A DNA stretch of 64,000 nt, taken from assembly GCA_964605155.1 (NCBI GenBank), contig CAZSAK010000001.1:153973-217972 (forward strand). Reading direction: 5' to 3'. A program made the position numbers and the translations under genes. Origin of the DNA: CAZSAK01 sp964605155. GTDB lineage: Bacteria; Pseudomonadota; Gammaproteobacteria; SZUA-140. A model generated the notes under the pieces. It was not told where the DNA came from and ran no database searches. It saw only the letters and a list, made by a program, of their open reading frames with translations. Shown piece by piece: positions 33,363 through 42,827 of the stretch (position 1 is the stretch's first letter; every line of letters starts with the position of its first letter).

Positions 33363-34384
33363 GGTATTACACCGTCGTATCCGGTTCGCAACAGACGGCG
33401 CTCATTGAACAACAACAGGACGAGCCCGGCGAGCAATGGTAACCAGTAGAGGTCCATGCGGCTGGCAAGCTGCGGATCCCTGATCTCGCCTGACTCCAGT
33501 CGATCGATTTCCGTGTAGATCTGCTGCAGTTCCCGGGTATTACCGGCATGAAAATAGCGACCGCCGGTTTGTGAGACGATGTTGCGTAACAAGTCTTCAT
33601 CGAGTGGCAGTTCGGTATAGACGGGTGCCTGCACCGGTCCGCGTGGAAACGCGACCGTGTTGTCGGTACCGATACCGATGGTATAGACCCTGACACCCTG
33701 GTGTCTGGCGAGCAGGATGGCGGATTCGGGGGATACGGATCCGGAGGTATTGGCACCGTCGGTCAGCATGATGAGGATACGTGATGTATTGTCGGCATCC
33801 CGTAAACGCTTGACCGCCAGGGCGATGGTATCGCCTATCGCGGTCTTCTCCCCGGCGATACCGTGACGAACCTCATCGACCATATCACGTACCATGACGA
33901 GATCCGTCGTCAGGGGCATGAACGTCATGGCATCATCGGCAAACATGATCAGGCCGATGCGGTCATCGGTGCGGTTGTCGATGAATTGCCGGGTAACCTG
34001 CTTGACCATATCGAGTCTGCTGGCGGGTACGCCGTCGATAACGAAATCCAGTGCCCGCATCGATCCTGAAACATCGATTGCCAGCATCACGTCGTGACCG
34101 CGGTGTGCGCCGGGGACAGCGAAATCCAGCCATTGCGGCCGTGACATCGAGAGCAGCAGGAGCATACAGCCGGTGAGCCATAACCAGGGTATGCGCCGTC
34201 TGCCCTTGCGCGCATGATCGAGTGCAGCCAATACATCGGCCTGCGGATGTACGATGGCGGGGCGGATCTTCCTCGACCCTTTGAATACGCGGTTTGCTAT
34301 TGCATTGCGTCGCGTGACGACGAACCATAACAATACGGGTAACGGCAGTGCCAGCAGCCACATGGGTGAGTAAAACGTCAGCAT
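33359..34384 (-). CDS. BatA-like VWA membrane protein
   Basis: 341 residues: N-terminal membrane segments (FYSPMWLLALPLPVLLWFV and about residues 64-82), VWA domain with an intact MIDAS motif DVSGSMR, the LTDGANTSG loop, and a C-terminal membrane segment followed by NERRLLRTG. Partner of the MoxR ATPase. The typical order moxR-DUF58-DUF4381-batA-batB is kept. Start and stop overlap the neighbouring genes. Confidence 0.92.
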   Translation of the reverse strand: MLTFYSPMWLLALPLPVLLWFVVTRRNAIANRVFKGSRKIRPAIVHPQADVLAALDHARKGRRRIPWLWLTGCMLLLLSMSRPQWLDFAVPGAHRGHDVMLAIDVSGSMRALDFVIDGVPASRLDMVKQVTRQFIDNRTDDRIGLIMFADDAMTFMPLTTDLVMVRDMVDEVRHGIAGEKTAIGDTIALAVKRLRDADNTSRILIMLTDGANTSGSVSPESAILLARHQGVRVYTIGIGTDNTVAFPRGPVQAPVYTELPLDEDLLRNIVSQTGGRYFHAGNTRELQQIYTEIDRLESGEIRDPQLASRMDLYWLPLLAGLVLLLFNERRLLRTGYDGVIP

Positions 34385-34851
34385 GTTTGCGGCCGATCAA
34401 GCGGTGCGTGCACAATCCACCGTTTGACGTTATCGAAGTCTTCCTGTGCAAGAGATTTCCGGGGGGCCTTGCTGTATCGCAGCAGGTTGAATCGATGGAT
34501 TGTCTTGCGCCAACGGTCGGCATCATTGGTCAATGCAGCGGGACACTCGGTGCCCAGTTGCGGCAGTCCAAGGCCAAGACGCAACAGGGTGGCGAGCCGG
34601 TACGAGGCCTCGCGGTCATCGATACGGCCAGCCGACCATTGTTCCCTGATCGTGTCCAGTACCTTGTCCCTGTGTTTGATAGACAGCGATGATGATCGAT
34701 TGTCCACATGGCTCCTGGTACGCCGGATGATAGTTGTTGCAACAAGGACAAGGAGCAATACAATCACGGTGGTAATGATGAGTGGTTGCCAGTCCGGTGG
34801 AGCCGGCAACTCGATATCTGCCATCTTGTTCAATACATCCGTTTCTTTCAT
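34378..34851 (-). CDS. DUF4381 membrane protein
   Basis: 157 residues with one N-terminal membrane segment (WQPLIITTVIVLLLVLVATTII) preceded by the Pro-rich IELPAPPDW, and a small helical domain. This is the DUF4381 protein found between DUF58 and BatA genes. Function is unknown beyond this association. Confidence 0.88.
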   Translation of the reverse strand: MKETDVLNKMADIELPAPPDWQPLIITTVIVLLLVLVATTIIRRTRSHVDNRSSSLSIKHRDKVLDTIREQWSAGRIDDREASYRLATLLRLGLGLPQLGTECPAALTNDADRWRKTIHRFNLLRYSKAPRKSLAQEDFDNVKRWIVHAPLDRPQTC

Positions 34852-35756
34852 GACAGTGCGCCCAGTTGCCGGAACGTGTCGTTGTCCGTGTCCACCGTCA
34901 GATATTGGAAACCCGCCGATGTAAATATGGCGCGGAGTTTGTCGCTGTGTTGCCCCATCAAGTCGTTGTATCGTTGACGGATGTCGGCGTCGTCACTGTC
35001 GATGACCGTGATCATGCCGGTTACTGGGGAAACAATCCGCATCCGGCCGGTCGCCTGCAATACCCGTTCAGCCGGGTCGACGATGCGGATGGCAATCGCT
35101 TCAAACTGTTCGGCCAGATAACGCAATGCCGGCGAGTACCGTTCATCGACATCGTGAAAATCACCGATGAGGCACACGCTCGTGCCGCGTTCACCGTGTC
35201 GCGCAATATGTGTACAGACCTGGTGAAACTCATCCGCAGTCGATGGAGACGGGGCCGTGTGGTGCAAGGGTGCAGCAAGTGCCCTGATCAGGGGGAAGAC
35301 GCCTGACAGTGTCCGCGCGGGAGCAAACTGTATCAGGCCGTTTTCGATGACCAGGCCCGCGACGTGTTCCTGCGCGGCCAGCGCCGTGAAGGTCATGATG
35401 GAGGCAACGCGCGCCGCACGCGCCGCCTTGATCTCGCCACGGGTGCCAAAGCGCATCCCGGGCCTGCGATCGGTGATCAGTAACAGGCTGTGTTGACGTT
35501 CCTCCAGATAGACCTTGGTGGTGGGTTTATGACTGCGCGCCGTCGCCCGCCAGTCCATGTGACGGATATCATCCCCGGGATGATAGGGCCGTACATCATG
35601 CAGTTCCATGCCATAGCCGCGATGACGCGAGATCGCGGGACCGCTGTAGGGTGATGAAACGGTGCGGCGTCGGTCACGCCTGTCAAGTATCATACCTTGC
35701 AGACGTTCGAGTTCATTGTGGTCCAGTAACGGTGTGTGCTCGGCCTGTTGCAACAT
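34848..35756 (-). CDS. DUF58 protein (VWA-like)
   Basis: 302 residues with the DUF58 core GMELHDVRPYHPGDDIRHMDWRATAR-type region (GDD-R-DW pattern, residues about 50-75) and a VWA-like fold following it (LLLITDRRPGM). Cytoplasmic partner of the MoxR ATPase. The ATG overlaps the last base of the MoxR gene; the stop overlaps the DUF4381 start. Confidence 0.93.
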   Translation of the reverse strand: MLQQAEHTPLLDHNELERLQGMILDRRDRRRTVSSPYSGPAISRHRGYGMELHDVRPYHPGDDIRHMDWRATARSHKPTTKVYLEERQHSLLLITDRRPGMRFGTRGEIKAARAARVASIMTFTALAAQEHVAGLVIENGLIQFAPARTLSGVFPLIRALAAPLHHTAPSPSTADEFHQVCTHIARHGERGTSVCLIGDFHDVDERYSPALRYLAEQFEAIAIRIVDPAERVLQATGRMRIVSPVTGMITVIDSDDADIRQRYNDLMGQHSDKLRAIFTSAGFQYLTVDTDNDTFRQLGALS

Positions 35757-36775
35757 CAGGGAATGGGAACTGCCTCGATAATGCGCTCGATAACCTTTGC
35801 GACCGATACCTCTGCAGCCCGGGCGCTGAAGTTGAGTGCGATGCGGTGATTCAGGATGTCATGGGCGAGATCGATGATGTCACCCGGTTCGACGAAATCG
35901 CGCCCGCTCAGGTATGCCCGCGCCCTTGCCGCATGCGCCAGTGCAAGGCTTGCGCGCGGTGAGGCACCACGACTGATCCAGCCGGCGAGTTCAGGGTCCC
36001 ATGCCGCAGGATTGCGGGTCGCACCTACCAGGGTGATGATATATCGTTCGAGCATTTCATCGATATAGATCCTGCATACCGCCGCGCGAGCCTGTAACAC
36101 CTGCTCGGGAGTCATATTCGCCATAATACTCGGCGCCGACGTGGTGGCTGTCAGGCGTTGCTGTTCGAGGTGCAGGATGGCGAGTTCATCGTCGGCCGAT
36201 GGGTAGTCGATATGCGTCTTCATCAGAAAGCGATCGAGCTGTGCCTCGGGCAGTGGATAGGTGCCTTCATGTTCGATCGGATTCTGGGTGGCGATTACCA
36301 TGAATTGCGGTGACAACTCGCGTGTTACGCCTCCAACCGTGACCTGACGTTCCTGCATGGCCTCCAGTAACGCCGACTGTACCTTGGGAGGGGCGCGGTT
36401 GATCTCATCGGCAAGGATAATATCGTTGAATATCGGACCCTCGATGAACTGGAAGTGGCCGTCCTGCGGCACAAAGATGTCACTGCCGGTGATATCGCCC
36501 GGGATCAGGTCCGGGGTGAACTGGATACGTTGAAAACGCAGGTTCATACCGCTTGCTAGCGCCCTGACCGCTGTGGTCTTTGCCAGTCCTGGCAATCCCT
36601 CGAGCAGCACATGACCATCCGCCAGTACACCGGTCAACAGGCGTTCTATAAGCCTGGGCTGGCCGATGATGGCTTGTTCGATGTGTGTCTTGAGTGCGGC
36701 GAACTGGGAACGCACAAGATCGATACTGGATCGGTCCTTGTCAGGCACTGATGAATGCAAGGTCATGCCCCTCAT
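35756..36775 (-). CDS. MoxR-family AAA+ ATPase
   Basis: 339 residues. Walker A variant EGLPGLAKTT, Walker B IILADEINRAPPK, sensor 1 in FMVIATQNPIE, and the arginine-finger region LPEAQLDRF are all present. MoxR ATPases act as chaperones with VWA proteins. First gene of the six-gene minus-strand operon plus DUF389. Starts are possible at 36775 and at the ATG nine bases inside (36766). Confidence 0.95.
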   Translation of the reverse strand: MRGMTLHSSVPDKDRSSIDLVRSQFAALKTHIEQAIIGQPRLIERLLTGVLADGHVLLEGLPGLAKTTAVRALASGMNLRFQRIQFTPDLIPGDITGSDIFVPQDGHFQFIEGPIFNDIILADEINRAPPKVQSALLEAMQERQVTVGGVTRELSPQFMVIATQNPIEHEGTYPLPEAQLDRFLMKTHIDYPSADDELAILHLEQQRLTATTSAPSIMANMTPEQVLQARAAVCRIYIDEMLERYIITLVGATRNPAAWDPELAGWISRGASPRASLALAHAARARAYLSGRDFVEPGDIIDLAHDILNHRIALNFSARAAEVSVAKVIERIIEAVPIP

Positions 36776-36941
36776 ATTGTTTGCCTGAAAGTATAACCGT
36801 CAATCCGCACTGTGATATATCGATTCCGCTGTATCTCACCGATGAATCCATTTATCCCGCTGATGATGCCCGCAGATCATGATAGGTATATGGTTTGGCA
36901 ACACAAAATTGATGACTGCAGACAGGATATTACAATTTTTA

Positions 36942-36971
36942 TTACCGGATTTCGCGCCAAATACGTATAAT
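36942..36971 (+). promoter_or_regulatory. Possible ccm operon promoter
   Basis: TTACCG (36942-36947), 18 bases, then a consensus TATAAT (36966-36971), about 40 bases before the ccmA start. The MoxR operon is divergent, so its promoter must lie in the same 235-base gap. Confidence 0.45.
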
Positions 36972-37010
36972 TCGTTGAATTTTATCTGTGATTCGTTGCC
37001 AGGGAGTTCA

Positions 37011-37628
37011 ATGCTTGAAGCCAGCCATCTGGAGGCCGTGCGTGGTGAACGTGAATTATTCACTGCCCTGAGTTTTTCCATACAACCGGGTGAACTGCTC
37101 TATGTTAACGGCCCTAACGGCGCCGGGAAAACGACATTATTACGCATGTTGTGTGGTCTGGTCACCCCCAGCGATGGCGAAGTGTTATGGAATGGCGCTG
37201 GAATTCAATCACTTGGCGATGATTACCATAAGGAATTGCTGTTTCTTGGACATCTCAACGCCATCAAATCCGAACTCAGCGGCCTTGAAAACCTGCAAAT
37301 TGCAGCGGCGTTAGCCGGTGAGACTGTGTCGGAGTCAGCAGCCCTCGAGGCCCTGGATCGTATGGGACTGCAAGGATTTGAAGACCTGCCGGCCAAGGTC
37401 TTGTCACAGGGGCAAAAACGCAGGGCGGCACTGGCCCGCCTGCTGGTGAGCAAGGCGCGACTGTGGATCCTGGATGAGCCCTTTAACGCCCTGGACAGGT
37501 CTTCTGTCGATGTACTGAGGGCGATATTCAGCGGGCATTTGGCTAATCAGGGTATAATCGTGCTGACAACCCACCAGGAAGTGGCGCTCGATGCCACAAC
37601 CGTGAAACAGATCAAGTTAGGATCATGA
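37011..37628 (+). CDS. ccmA: Haem exporter ATP-binding protein CcmA
   Basis: 205 residues from ATG 37011, preceded by CAGGGAG. The longer ORF to 36879 runs through the promoter and lacks homology features. Walker A GPNGAGKTT, signature LSQGQKRR, Walker B LWILDEPFNALD, and H-loop TTHQE are present. CcmA drives release of holo-CcmE from CcmCD in System I cytochrome c maturation. First gene of a complete ccmABCDEFGHI run; overlaps ccmB by 4 bases. Confidence 0.96.
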   Translation: MLEASHLEAVRGERELFTALSFSIQPGELLYVNGPNGAGKTTLLRMLCGLVTPSDGEVLWNGAGIQSLGDDYHKELLFLGHLNAIKSELSGLENLQIAAALAGETVSESAALEALDRMGLQGFEDLPAKVLSQGQKRRAALARLLVSKARLWILDEPFNALDRSSVDVLRAIFSGHLANQGIIVLTTHQEVALDATTVKQIKLGS

Positions 37629-38308
37629 GCGGCACGGGTATACTGGCGACAGTGCGCTTTATGCTGACCCGCGATCTTCTCCTGGCCGTACGGCGTATGT
37701 CGGATGTGCTGATTACGCTGCTATTCTTTGTCATCGTGGTGAGCCTGTTTCCGCTCGGTGTCGGTACTGACATGGATACGTTGCGCAAGATCGCGCCGGG
37801 GATCGTGTGGGTTGCAGCATTACTGGCCTCTATGCTGGCGCTGGGCCGTCTGTTCGGCGAGGATTTTGCCGATGGCACGCTCGAGCAATTAATATTGACG
37901 CCGCAGCCGTTGGCATTGCTGGTTCTGGGCAAGGTGGCCGCGCACTGGCTGGTGACCGGCATACCGCTGGTATTGATGGCACCCCTGCTGGGTCTGCAAT
38001 ACGATTTGCCGACACATGCTCTCGGGACCCTGGTATTGTCACTGCTGGTCGGTACACCGGTGTTGAGTCTGATCGGGGCGATCGGCGCCGCTCTGACATT
38101 GGGTCTGCGCGGTGGGGGAGTTTTGATATCCCTGTTGGTGTTGCCGCTGTATGTCCCCATATTGATCTTTGGAGCCGGTGTCGTAGACGCCGGTATCTCG
38201 GGCATGAACACTGAGGCGCATTTCTGGTTATTGAGTGCCTTTCTGGTGATCGCATTGGTATTAACGCCACCGGCAACGGCCGCGGCATTGCGTATATCTA
38301 TAGAATAA
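37625..38308 (+). CDS. ccmB: Haem exporter membrane protein CcmB
   Basis: 227 residues, six membrane segments, with the family phrases LGRLFGEDFADGTLEQL and a PLALLVLGKV-like stretch. Membrane subunit of the CcmAB transporter that works with CcmCDE. ATGA overlap with ccmA. Confidence 0.96.
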   Translation: MSGTGILATVRFMLTRDLLLAVRRMSDVLITLLFFVIVVSLFPLGVGTDMDTLRKIAPGIVWVAALLASMLALGRLFGEDFADGTLEQLILTPQPLALLVLGKVAAHWLVTGIPLVLMAPLLGLQYDLPTHALGTLVLSLLVGTPVLSLIGAIGAALTLGLRGGGVLISLLVLPLYVPILIFGAGVVDAGISGMNTEAHFWLLSAFLVIALVLTPPATAAALRISIE

Positions 38309-38324
38309 GTGTCAGGAATGATTT

Positions 38325-39074
38325 GTGGCGATAAACTGGTTTAAATACTCCTCACCGGCGAGTTTTTATCCCGTAGTTGACAAGTCCATCCCCTGGTTTA
38401 TGGGGGCTGCGATCCTGTTGACCATCGCGGGTCTGTATCTGAGTTTTTTTACCACCCCGGACGTCTTGCAGGACCAGAAGGAATACTACCGGATCATATT
38501 TATCCATGTTCCCGCTGCCTGGATGTCGATGTGGCTCTATGTCATTATGGCTGCTTGGGCGGCCGTGGGCCTGATATTCAACACCCGTCTCTCGTTCATG
38601 ATGGCGACCGCCATTGCGCCGACGGGGGCCGTGTTCACCTTCCTCGCCCTGTGGACAGGCTCCTTCTGGGGCCGTACCAGCTGGGGGACGTGGTGGGACT
38701 GGGATCCGCGCTTGACCTTTGAGCTGATCCTTTTATTCTTGTTCATTGGCTATATGGCCCTGTATGCGGCAATCGACGATCCGCGCCGGGCTGACAGGGC
38801 CGCGGCATTATTGGCGCTTGTAGGTGTGTTTTGTGTCCCGATCATTTATTATTCGGTCCAGTGTCCTGACCCGAACTCCCTGAATTGCAGGGCCTTGCAT
38901 CAGACATCTTCTTTGCGTTCGATAGAATCCAGCATCCTGACTTCGATGATGGTGATGACATTGGCATACTGGATGTATTCCTTCGCGGTAATATTCATGA
39001 GATTACGTTCCATGATGCTGGAGCGTGAAAAAGGCAGTGACTGGGTCAGGGATCTGCTGGGCGATACTCACTGA
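38325..39074 (+). CDS. ccmC: Haem-handling protein CcmC
   Basis: 249 residues from a GTG start with AGGA eight bases upstream. Six membrane segments, the WWD signature WGTWWDWDPRLT, and conserved His residues in IFIHVPAAWMS and RALHQTSS. CcmC loads haem onto CcmE. Separated from ccmB by 16 bases. Confidence 0.96.
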   Translation: MAINWFKYSSPASFYPVVDKSIPWFMGAAILLTIAGLYLSFFTTPDVLQDQKEYYRIIFIHVPAAWMSMWLYVIMAAWAAVGLIFNTRLSFMMATAIAPTGAVFTFLALWTGSFWGRTSWGTWWDWDPRLTFELILLFLFIGYMALYAAIDDPRRADRAAALLALVGVFCVPIIYYSVQCPDPNSLNCRALHQTSSLRSIESSILTSMMVMTLAYWMYSFAVIFMRLRSMMLEREKGSDWVRDLLGDTH

Positions 39075-39076
39075 CG

Positions 39077-39244
39077 ATGGCGGATTTTTTCTCGATGGGC
39101 GGTTACGGGTTTTATATCTGGAGTTCGTTCGGCATGACGGCATTGGTCCTGGTGATCGAGGCGCTGTCGGTGAAACGCCATCACAAGACCGTGTTGCGGC
39201 GGCTGAACCGGATGACAAGGGTCAAGGTAGGTGCAGGAGAATGA
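39077..39244 (+). CDS. ccmD: Haem exporter protein CcmD
   Basis: 55-residue protein starting ATG 39077, two bases after the ccmC stop. Starts MADFFSMGGYGFYIWSS, then one membrane segment (MTALVLVIEAL) and a basic tail with KRHH and RRLNRM, as in CcmD. It stabilises the CcmC-CcmE complex. Its stop overlaps the ccmE start. Confidence 0.93.
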   Translation: MADFFSMGGYGFYIWSSFGMTALVLVIEALSVKRHHKTVLRRLNRMTRVKVGAGE

Positions 39245-39708
39245 AGACACGTCAAAAACGATTGCTGTTTGTTGCTGTCGGGCTGGTAGGTCTGGCTGTT
39301 GCATCGATCATGGTATTGAAGGCGCTGAAAGGCAATCTGGCCTATTTTTTCAGTCCCACCCAGGTCGTATCGAAGGAGGCACCGATCGACAGGAACCTCA
39401 GGCTGGGCGGTCTGGTCAAGGAAGGCAGCCTGCAACGTGAGGATGATGGTTTGACCGTTCATTTCATGGTGACCGACATGGTGGAAACGGTTCCGGTCGT
39501 GTACACCGGGATTCTGCCGGACCTGTTCAGGGAAGGCCAGGGCGTTGTGGCGCAGGGACGTCTGAGCCGTGACGGGACCTTTCACGCCGAAGAGGTACTT
39601 GCCAAACATGATGCCACCTATATGCCGCCGGAGGTTTCGGAGATGCTGGAAAATTCACATCAAGCCACTGAGAAGGCCGGTTCGTCTTTGATAGTGGAAG
39701 GAGAGTAG
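39241..39708 (+). CDS. ccmE: Periplasmic haem chaperone CcmE
   Basis: 155 residues from ATG 39241: N-terminal anchor (residues 7-28), OB-fold with FFSPTQV, RLGGLVKEGS and VVYTGILPDLFREGQGVVAQG, and the haem-binding His in LAKHDATYMPPEV. Carries haem from CcmC to CcmFH. The frame stays open well upstream, but the 4-base overlap with ccmD and the family start fix this position. Confidence 0.96.
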   Translation: MKTRQKRLLFVAVGLVGLAVASIMVLKALKGNLAYFFSPTQVVSKEAPIDRNLRLGGLVKEGSLQREDDGLTVHFMVTDMVETVPVVYTGILPDLFREGQGVVAQGRLSRDGTFHAEEVLAKHDATYMPPEVSEMLENSHQATEKAGSSLIVEGE

Positions 39709-39711
39709 CGA

Positions 39712-41724
39712 ATGATTCCCGAGATTGGACACTTTGCACTGATCATGGCGCTGTCGATGGCCCTGATACAGGCAACGTTGCCGATAATAGGCGCGGCTCG
39801 CGGCATACCCTCATGGATTGCATTGGCAAGACCTGTAGCACAAGGGCAGTTTGTGTTTATCGTCATCGCCTTCAGTTGCCTGGCCTACGCCTTTATAAGC
39901 AATGATTTCTCTGTCTTTTATGTTACCAATCACTCCAATTCCGCCCTCCCGTGGTATTACCGTTTTGCAGCAGTGTGGGGCGGCCATGAAGGATCACTGT
40001 TATTGTGGATGTTGATGCTGGGCGGATGGACAACGGCCGTCACCCTGTTCAGCCGCAATCTGCCGGAAGATATGGTGGCGAGGGTGCTAGGCGTATTGGG
40101 CCTGGTCTCCGTCGGTTTCCTGTTATTTTTATTGATTACCTCCAATCCGTTCGAACGTTTACTGCCGGCAGCGCTCGACGGCCAGGACCTGAATCCCCTG
40201 TTACAGGATCCCGGTCTGGTGATCCATCCGCCGATGCTCTATATGGGTTACGTCGGTTTTTCGGTGGCGTTTGCTTTTGCGATCGCTGCCTTGATCAGCG
40301 GCAAACTGGATGCGGCATGGGCGCGTTGGTCCCGCCCGTGGGCGATCGTGGCATGGATGTTCCTGACCATCGGGATCGCGCTGGGCAGTGCCTGGGCCTA
40401 TTACGAGCTTGGCTGGGGTGGCTGGTGGTTCTGGGATCCGGTCGAGAATGCCTCGTTCATGCCGTGGTTGATGGGAACAGCGTTGATCCATTCCCTGGCG
40501 GTCACGGAAAAACGCGGCAGTTTTAAAAACTGGACCGTGCTTCTCGCGATAATGGCATTTTCACTCAGTCTGTTGGGAACGTTCCTGGTCCGTTCCGGTG
40601 TGCTGACCTCGGTCCATGCCTTTGCAACGGATCCTGCGCGCGGCGTCTTCATCCTGATCTTTCTCGGTGTAGTGATAGGCAGTTCGCTGTTTCTATACGC
40701 ACTGCGTGCGCCGCGTGTCGGATTGGGCGGCGGTTTTCATTATGTATCACGCGAATCGATGCTGCTGGTCAATAACGTCATGCTGGTGGTGGCGGCCGGC
40801 AGCGTGTTGCTGGGTACCCTGTATCCTTTGATCATCGACGCCCTCGGCCAGGGCAAGCTGTCGGTGGGTCCGCCGTATTTTGAGGCGGTGTTCGTTCCGT
40901 TGATGGTACCGATGGTGTTCTTTATGGGAATCGGGCCGATCGCGCGCTGGAAAAAGGCGAGTCTGCCTGAACTCGCAGTCCGGTTGCGCTGGGCATTCGG
41001 CGCCGGGATCATCACAGCCATCATCTTGCCGTTTATCCTGGGTAAATGGACCCCGATGATCAGCATCGGCATCCTGATGGCTGCCTGGATCGTTGGCTCA
41101 TTGATCACGAGTTTTGCACGTACCGTCAGACGCTCGAGGGAACTGGGTGGCAGGGGCCTTGCAGGGCTGTCGCGCAGTTATTACGGCATGCAGCTGGCGC
41201 ACTTCGGCGTCGCTGTGTTCATTATCGGCGTCACCCTTGTCAAGGGATACGAAACGGAAAAAGACGTGCGCATGGATATTGGCGATACCACATCGGTGGG
41301 TGGATACGAATTCCGTTTCGACGGAGTGGTCGATGAGCAGGGTCCGAACTATCAGGCCAAAAAGGGCTTTATCCTCGTCAGCAAGAACAACCGTGTTGTC
41401 ATGACGCTGAATCCCGAGAAACGGATTTACACCGTTCAGCAAACCGCGATGACGGAGGCCGCGATCGATACCGGTCTGTTCAGGGACCTGTATGTGTCGC
41501 TCGGTGAACCCGTCAGTGGTGGTGCCTGGAGTGTGCGCATCTATTACAAACCCTTTGTCGACTGGATCTGGGGTGGTTGTGTGTTGATGGCCCTTGGCGG
41601 TTTGCTGGCGGTCAGTGATCGTCGCTACCGGCTGGCGGTACGCAGGCGCAAGCAGATGCCGCGTGGCGATATTGCGGCGGCTCCGAACGCCGTTGCCCGC
41701 ATGGCACCGCAAAGCAAGGGATAA
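39712..41724 (+). CDS. ccmF: Cytochrome c haem lyase subunit CcmF
   Basis: 670 residues, about 15 membrane segments. WWD region GWGGWWFWDPVENASFMPW and the typical start IPEIGHFALIMAL are seen, with His residues in VIHPPMLYMGYVG. It ligates haem to apocytochromes with CcmH and CcmI. GGAAGGAGAG precedes ATG 39712. Confidence 0.97.
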   Translation: MIPEIGHFALIMALSMALIQATLPIIGAARGIPSWIALARPVAQGQFVFIVIAFSCLAYAFISNDFSVFYVTNHSNSALPWYYRFAAVWGGHEGSLLLWMLMLGGWTTAVTLFSRNLPEDMVARVLGVLGLVSVGFLLFLLITSNPFERLLPAALDGQDLNPLLQDPGLVIHPPMLYMGYVGFSVAFAFAIAALISGKLDAAWARWSRPWAIVAWMFLTIGIALGSAWAYYELGWGGWWFWDPVENASFMPWLMGTALIHSLAVTEKRGSFKNWTVLLAIMAFSLSLLGTFLVRSGVLTSVHAFATDPARGVFILIFLGVVIGSSLFLYALRAPRVGLGGGFHYVSRESMLLVNNVMLVVAAGSVLLGTLYPLIIDALGQGKLSVGPPYFEAVFVPLMVPMVFFMGIGPIARWKKASLPELAVRLRWAFGAGIITAIILPFILGKWTPMISIGILMAAWIVGSLITSFARTVRRSRELGGRGLAGLSRSYYGMQLAHFGVAVFIIGVTLVKGYETEKDVRMDIGDTTSVGGYEFRFDGVVDEQGPNYQAKKGFILVSKNNRVVMTLNPEKRIYTVQQTAMTEAAIDTGLFRDLYVSLGEPVSGGAWSVRIYYKPFVDWIWGGCVLMALGGLLAVSDRRYRLAVRRRKQMPRGDIAAAPNAVARMAPQSKG

Positions 41725-41737
41725 TCCGAATACTTTA

Positions 41738-42340
41738 ATGACACGTCATCTGCGTTTTCTGATCCCGCTGATTGTGTTCGGTGTGCTGGTTGCCTTTTTA
41801 GGCAAGGGGCTGTTTCTCAATCCGCGTGAGGTTCCATCACCCCTCATCGACAAGGCGGCGCCCCTTTTCGAATTACCGCGGCTGGATGTCTCGTCAGGAA
41901 CATTTTCCTCCGCAGACATGTTAGGCAAGGTGTGGCTGCTTAATGTATGGGCAACCTGGTGCGTTGCCTGTCGTCACGAGCACCGCGATCTTGTTGCTTT
42001 GTCACAACAACATCTCGTCCTTGTGGTTGGGCTCAATCACAAGGAGCTGCGCGGTGACGGTAGTATAGACAACTCGCAACTCAAATTGATAACACCCGAT
42101 CAGGAGATTGCATTCGCGCGTCAGCGTGCCAACGAATGGTTGCAACAACTGGGCAATCCATATGTGCTTACGGTATTTGATCTTGATGGACGTGTGAGCA
42201 TTGACTTTGGCGTGTATGGCGTGCCTGAGACATTCGTGATCGACAAGCAGGGGATTATTCGTTACAAACAGATCGGTCCCGTCACCCCTGAAGCCTTGAA
42301 TGAAAAGATCCTGCCATTGGTAAAAAAATTACAGGGGTAA
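41738..42340 (+). CDS. ccmG: Thiol:disulfide interchange protein CcmG/DsbE
   Basis: 200 residues: N-terminal membrane anchor, thioredoxin fold, active site WATWCVACRHEH and the GVPETFVIDKQG cis-Pro loop. Reduces apocytochrome cysteines before haem attachment. The active site is WCVAC where many CcmG have WCxPC. Start at ATG 41738, 13 bases after ccmF. Confidence 0.95.
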   Translation: MTRHLRFLIPLIVFGVLVAFLGKGLFLNPREVPSPLIDKAAPLFELPRLDVSSGTFSSADMLGKVWLLNVWATWCVACRHEHRDLVALSQQHLVLVVGLNHKELRGDGSIDNSQLKLITPDQEIAFARQRANEWLQQLGNPYVLTVFDLDGRVSIDFGVYGVPETFVIDKQGIIRYKQIGPVTPEALNEKILPLVKKLQG

Positions 42341-42347
42341 TGATCTG

Positions 42348-42827
42348 ATGGTGCGTACTATTGTTATCTTGCTTTCCTTGATGCTGCCGGTCTTTTCTCT
42401 TGCAGCCAAGGAGGCACAGCCAATGTCTGATGATCCGGTGATCGAGGCACGCATGATGAAGCTTGCCGCTGATATGCGCTGCCTGGTATGCCAGAATCAG
42501 TCACTTGCTGATTCACATTCCGATTTTGCCGCGGATTTGCGCCAGGAGATGCGCGAAATGATGAAACAGGGCAAGACGGATAAGGAGATAGTCGAATATA
42601 TGGTGGCGCGCTTCGGTGATTTTGTATTATTCAATCCACCGTTGAAGACCACTACCGTACTGCTGTGGTTCGGGCCGTTCATACTCTTGGTGGTCGGGGG
42701 CGCTGCCCTGATGATCAGTCTGAAACGCCGTCGTCAGCGAACAGAGAAGGCATCACTGTCCGCCGCGGAGATAGCGCGTGCCGAGCGCTTACTGGGCGAT
42801 CAGGCAGGCGGAGAACGCAAGGTATGA
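42348..42827 (+). CDS. ccmH: Cytochrome c biogenesis protein CcmH (CycL type)
   Basis: 159 residues: signal segment, the redox motif in MRCLVCQNQSLADS (LRCxxC type), one membrane segment (LLWFGPFILLVVGGAALMISL) and a basic tail. Holds and reduces apocytochrome for CcmF. Separated from ccmI, so the two functions of E. coli CcmH are on two genes. Overlaps ccmI by 4 bases. Confidence 0.96.
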   Translation: MVRTIVILLSLMLPVFSLAAKEAQPMSDDPVIEARMMKLAADMRCLVCQNQSLADSHSDFAADLRQEMREMMKQGKTDKEIVEYMVARFGDFVLFNPPLKTTTVLLWFGPFILLVVGGAALMISLKRRRQRTEKASLSAAEIARAERLLGDQAGGERKV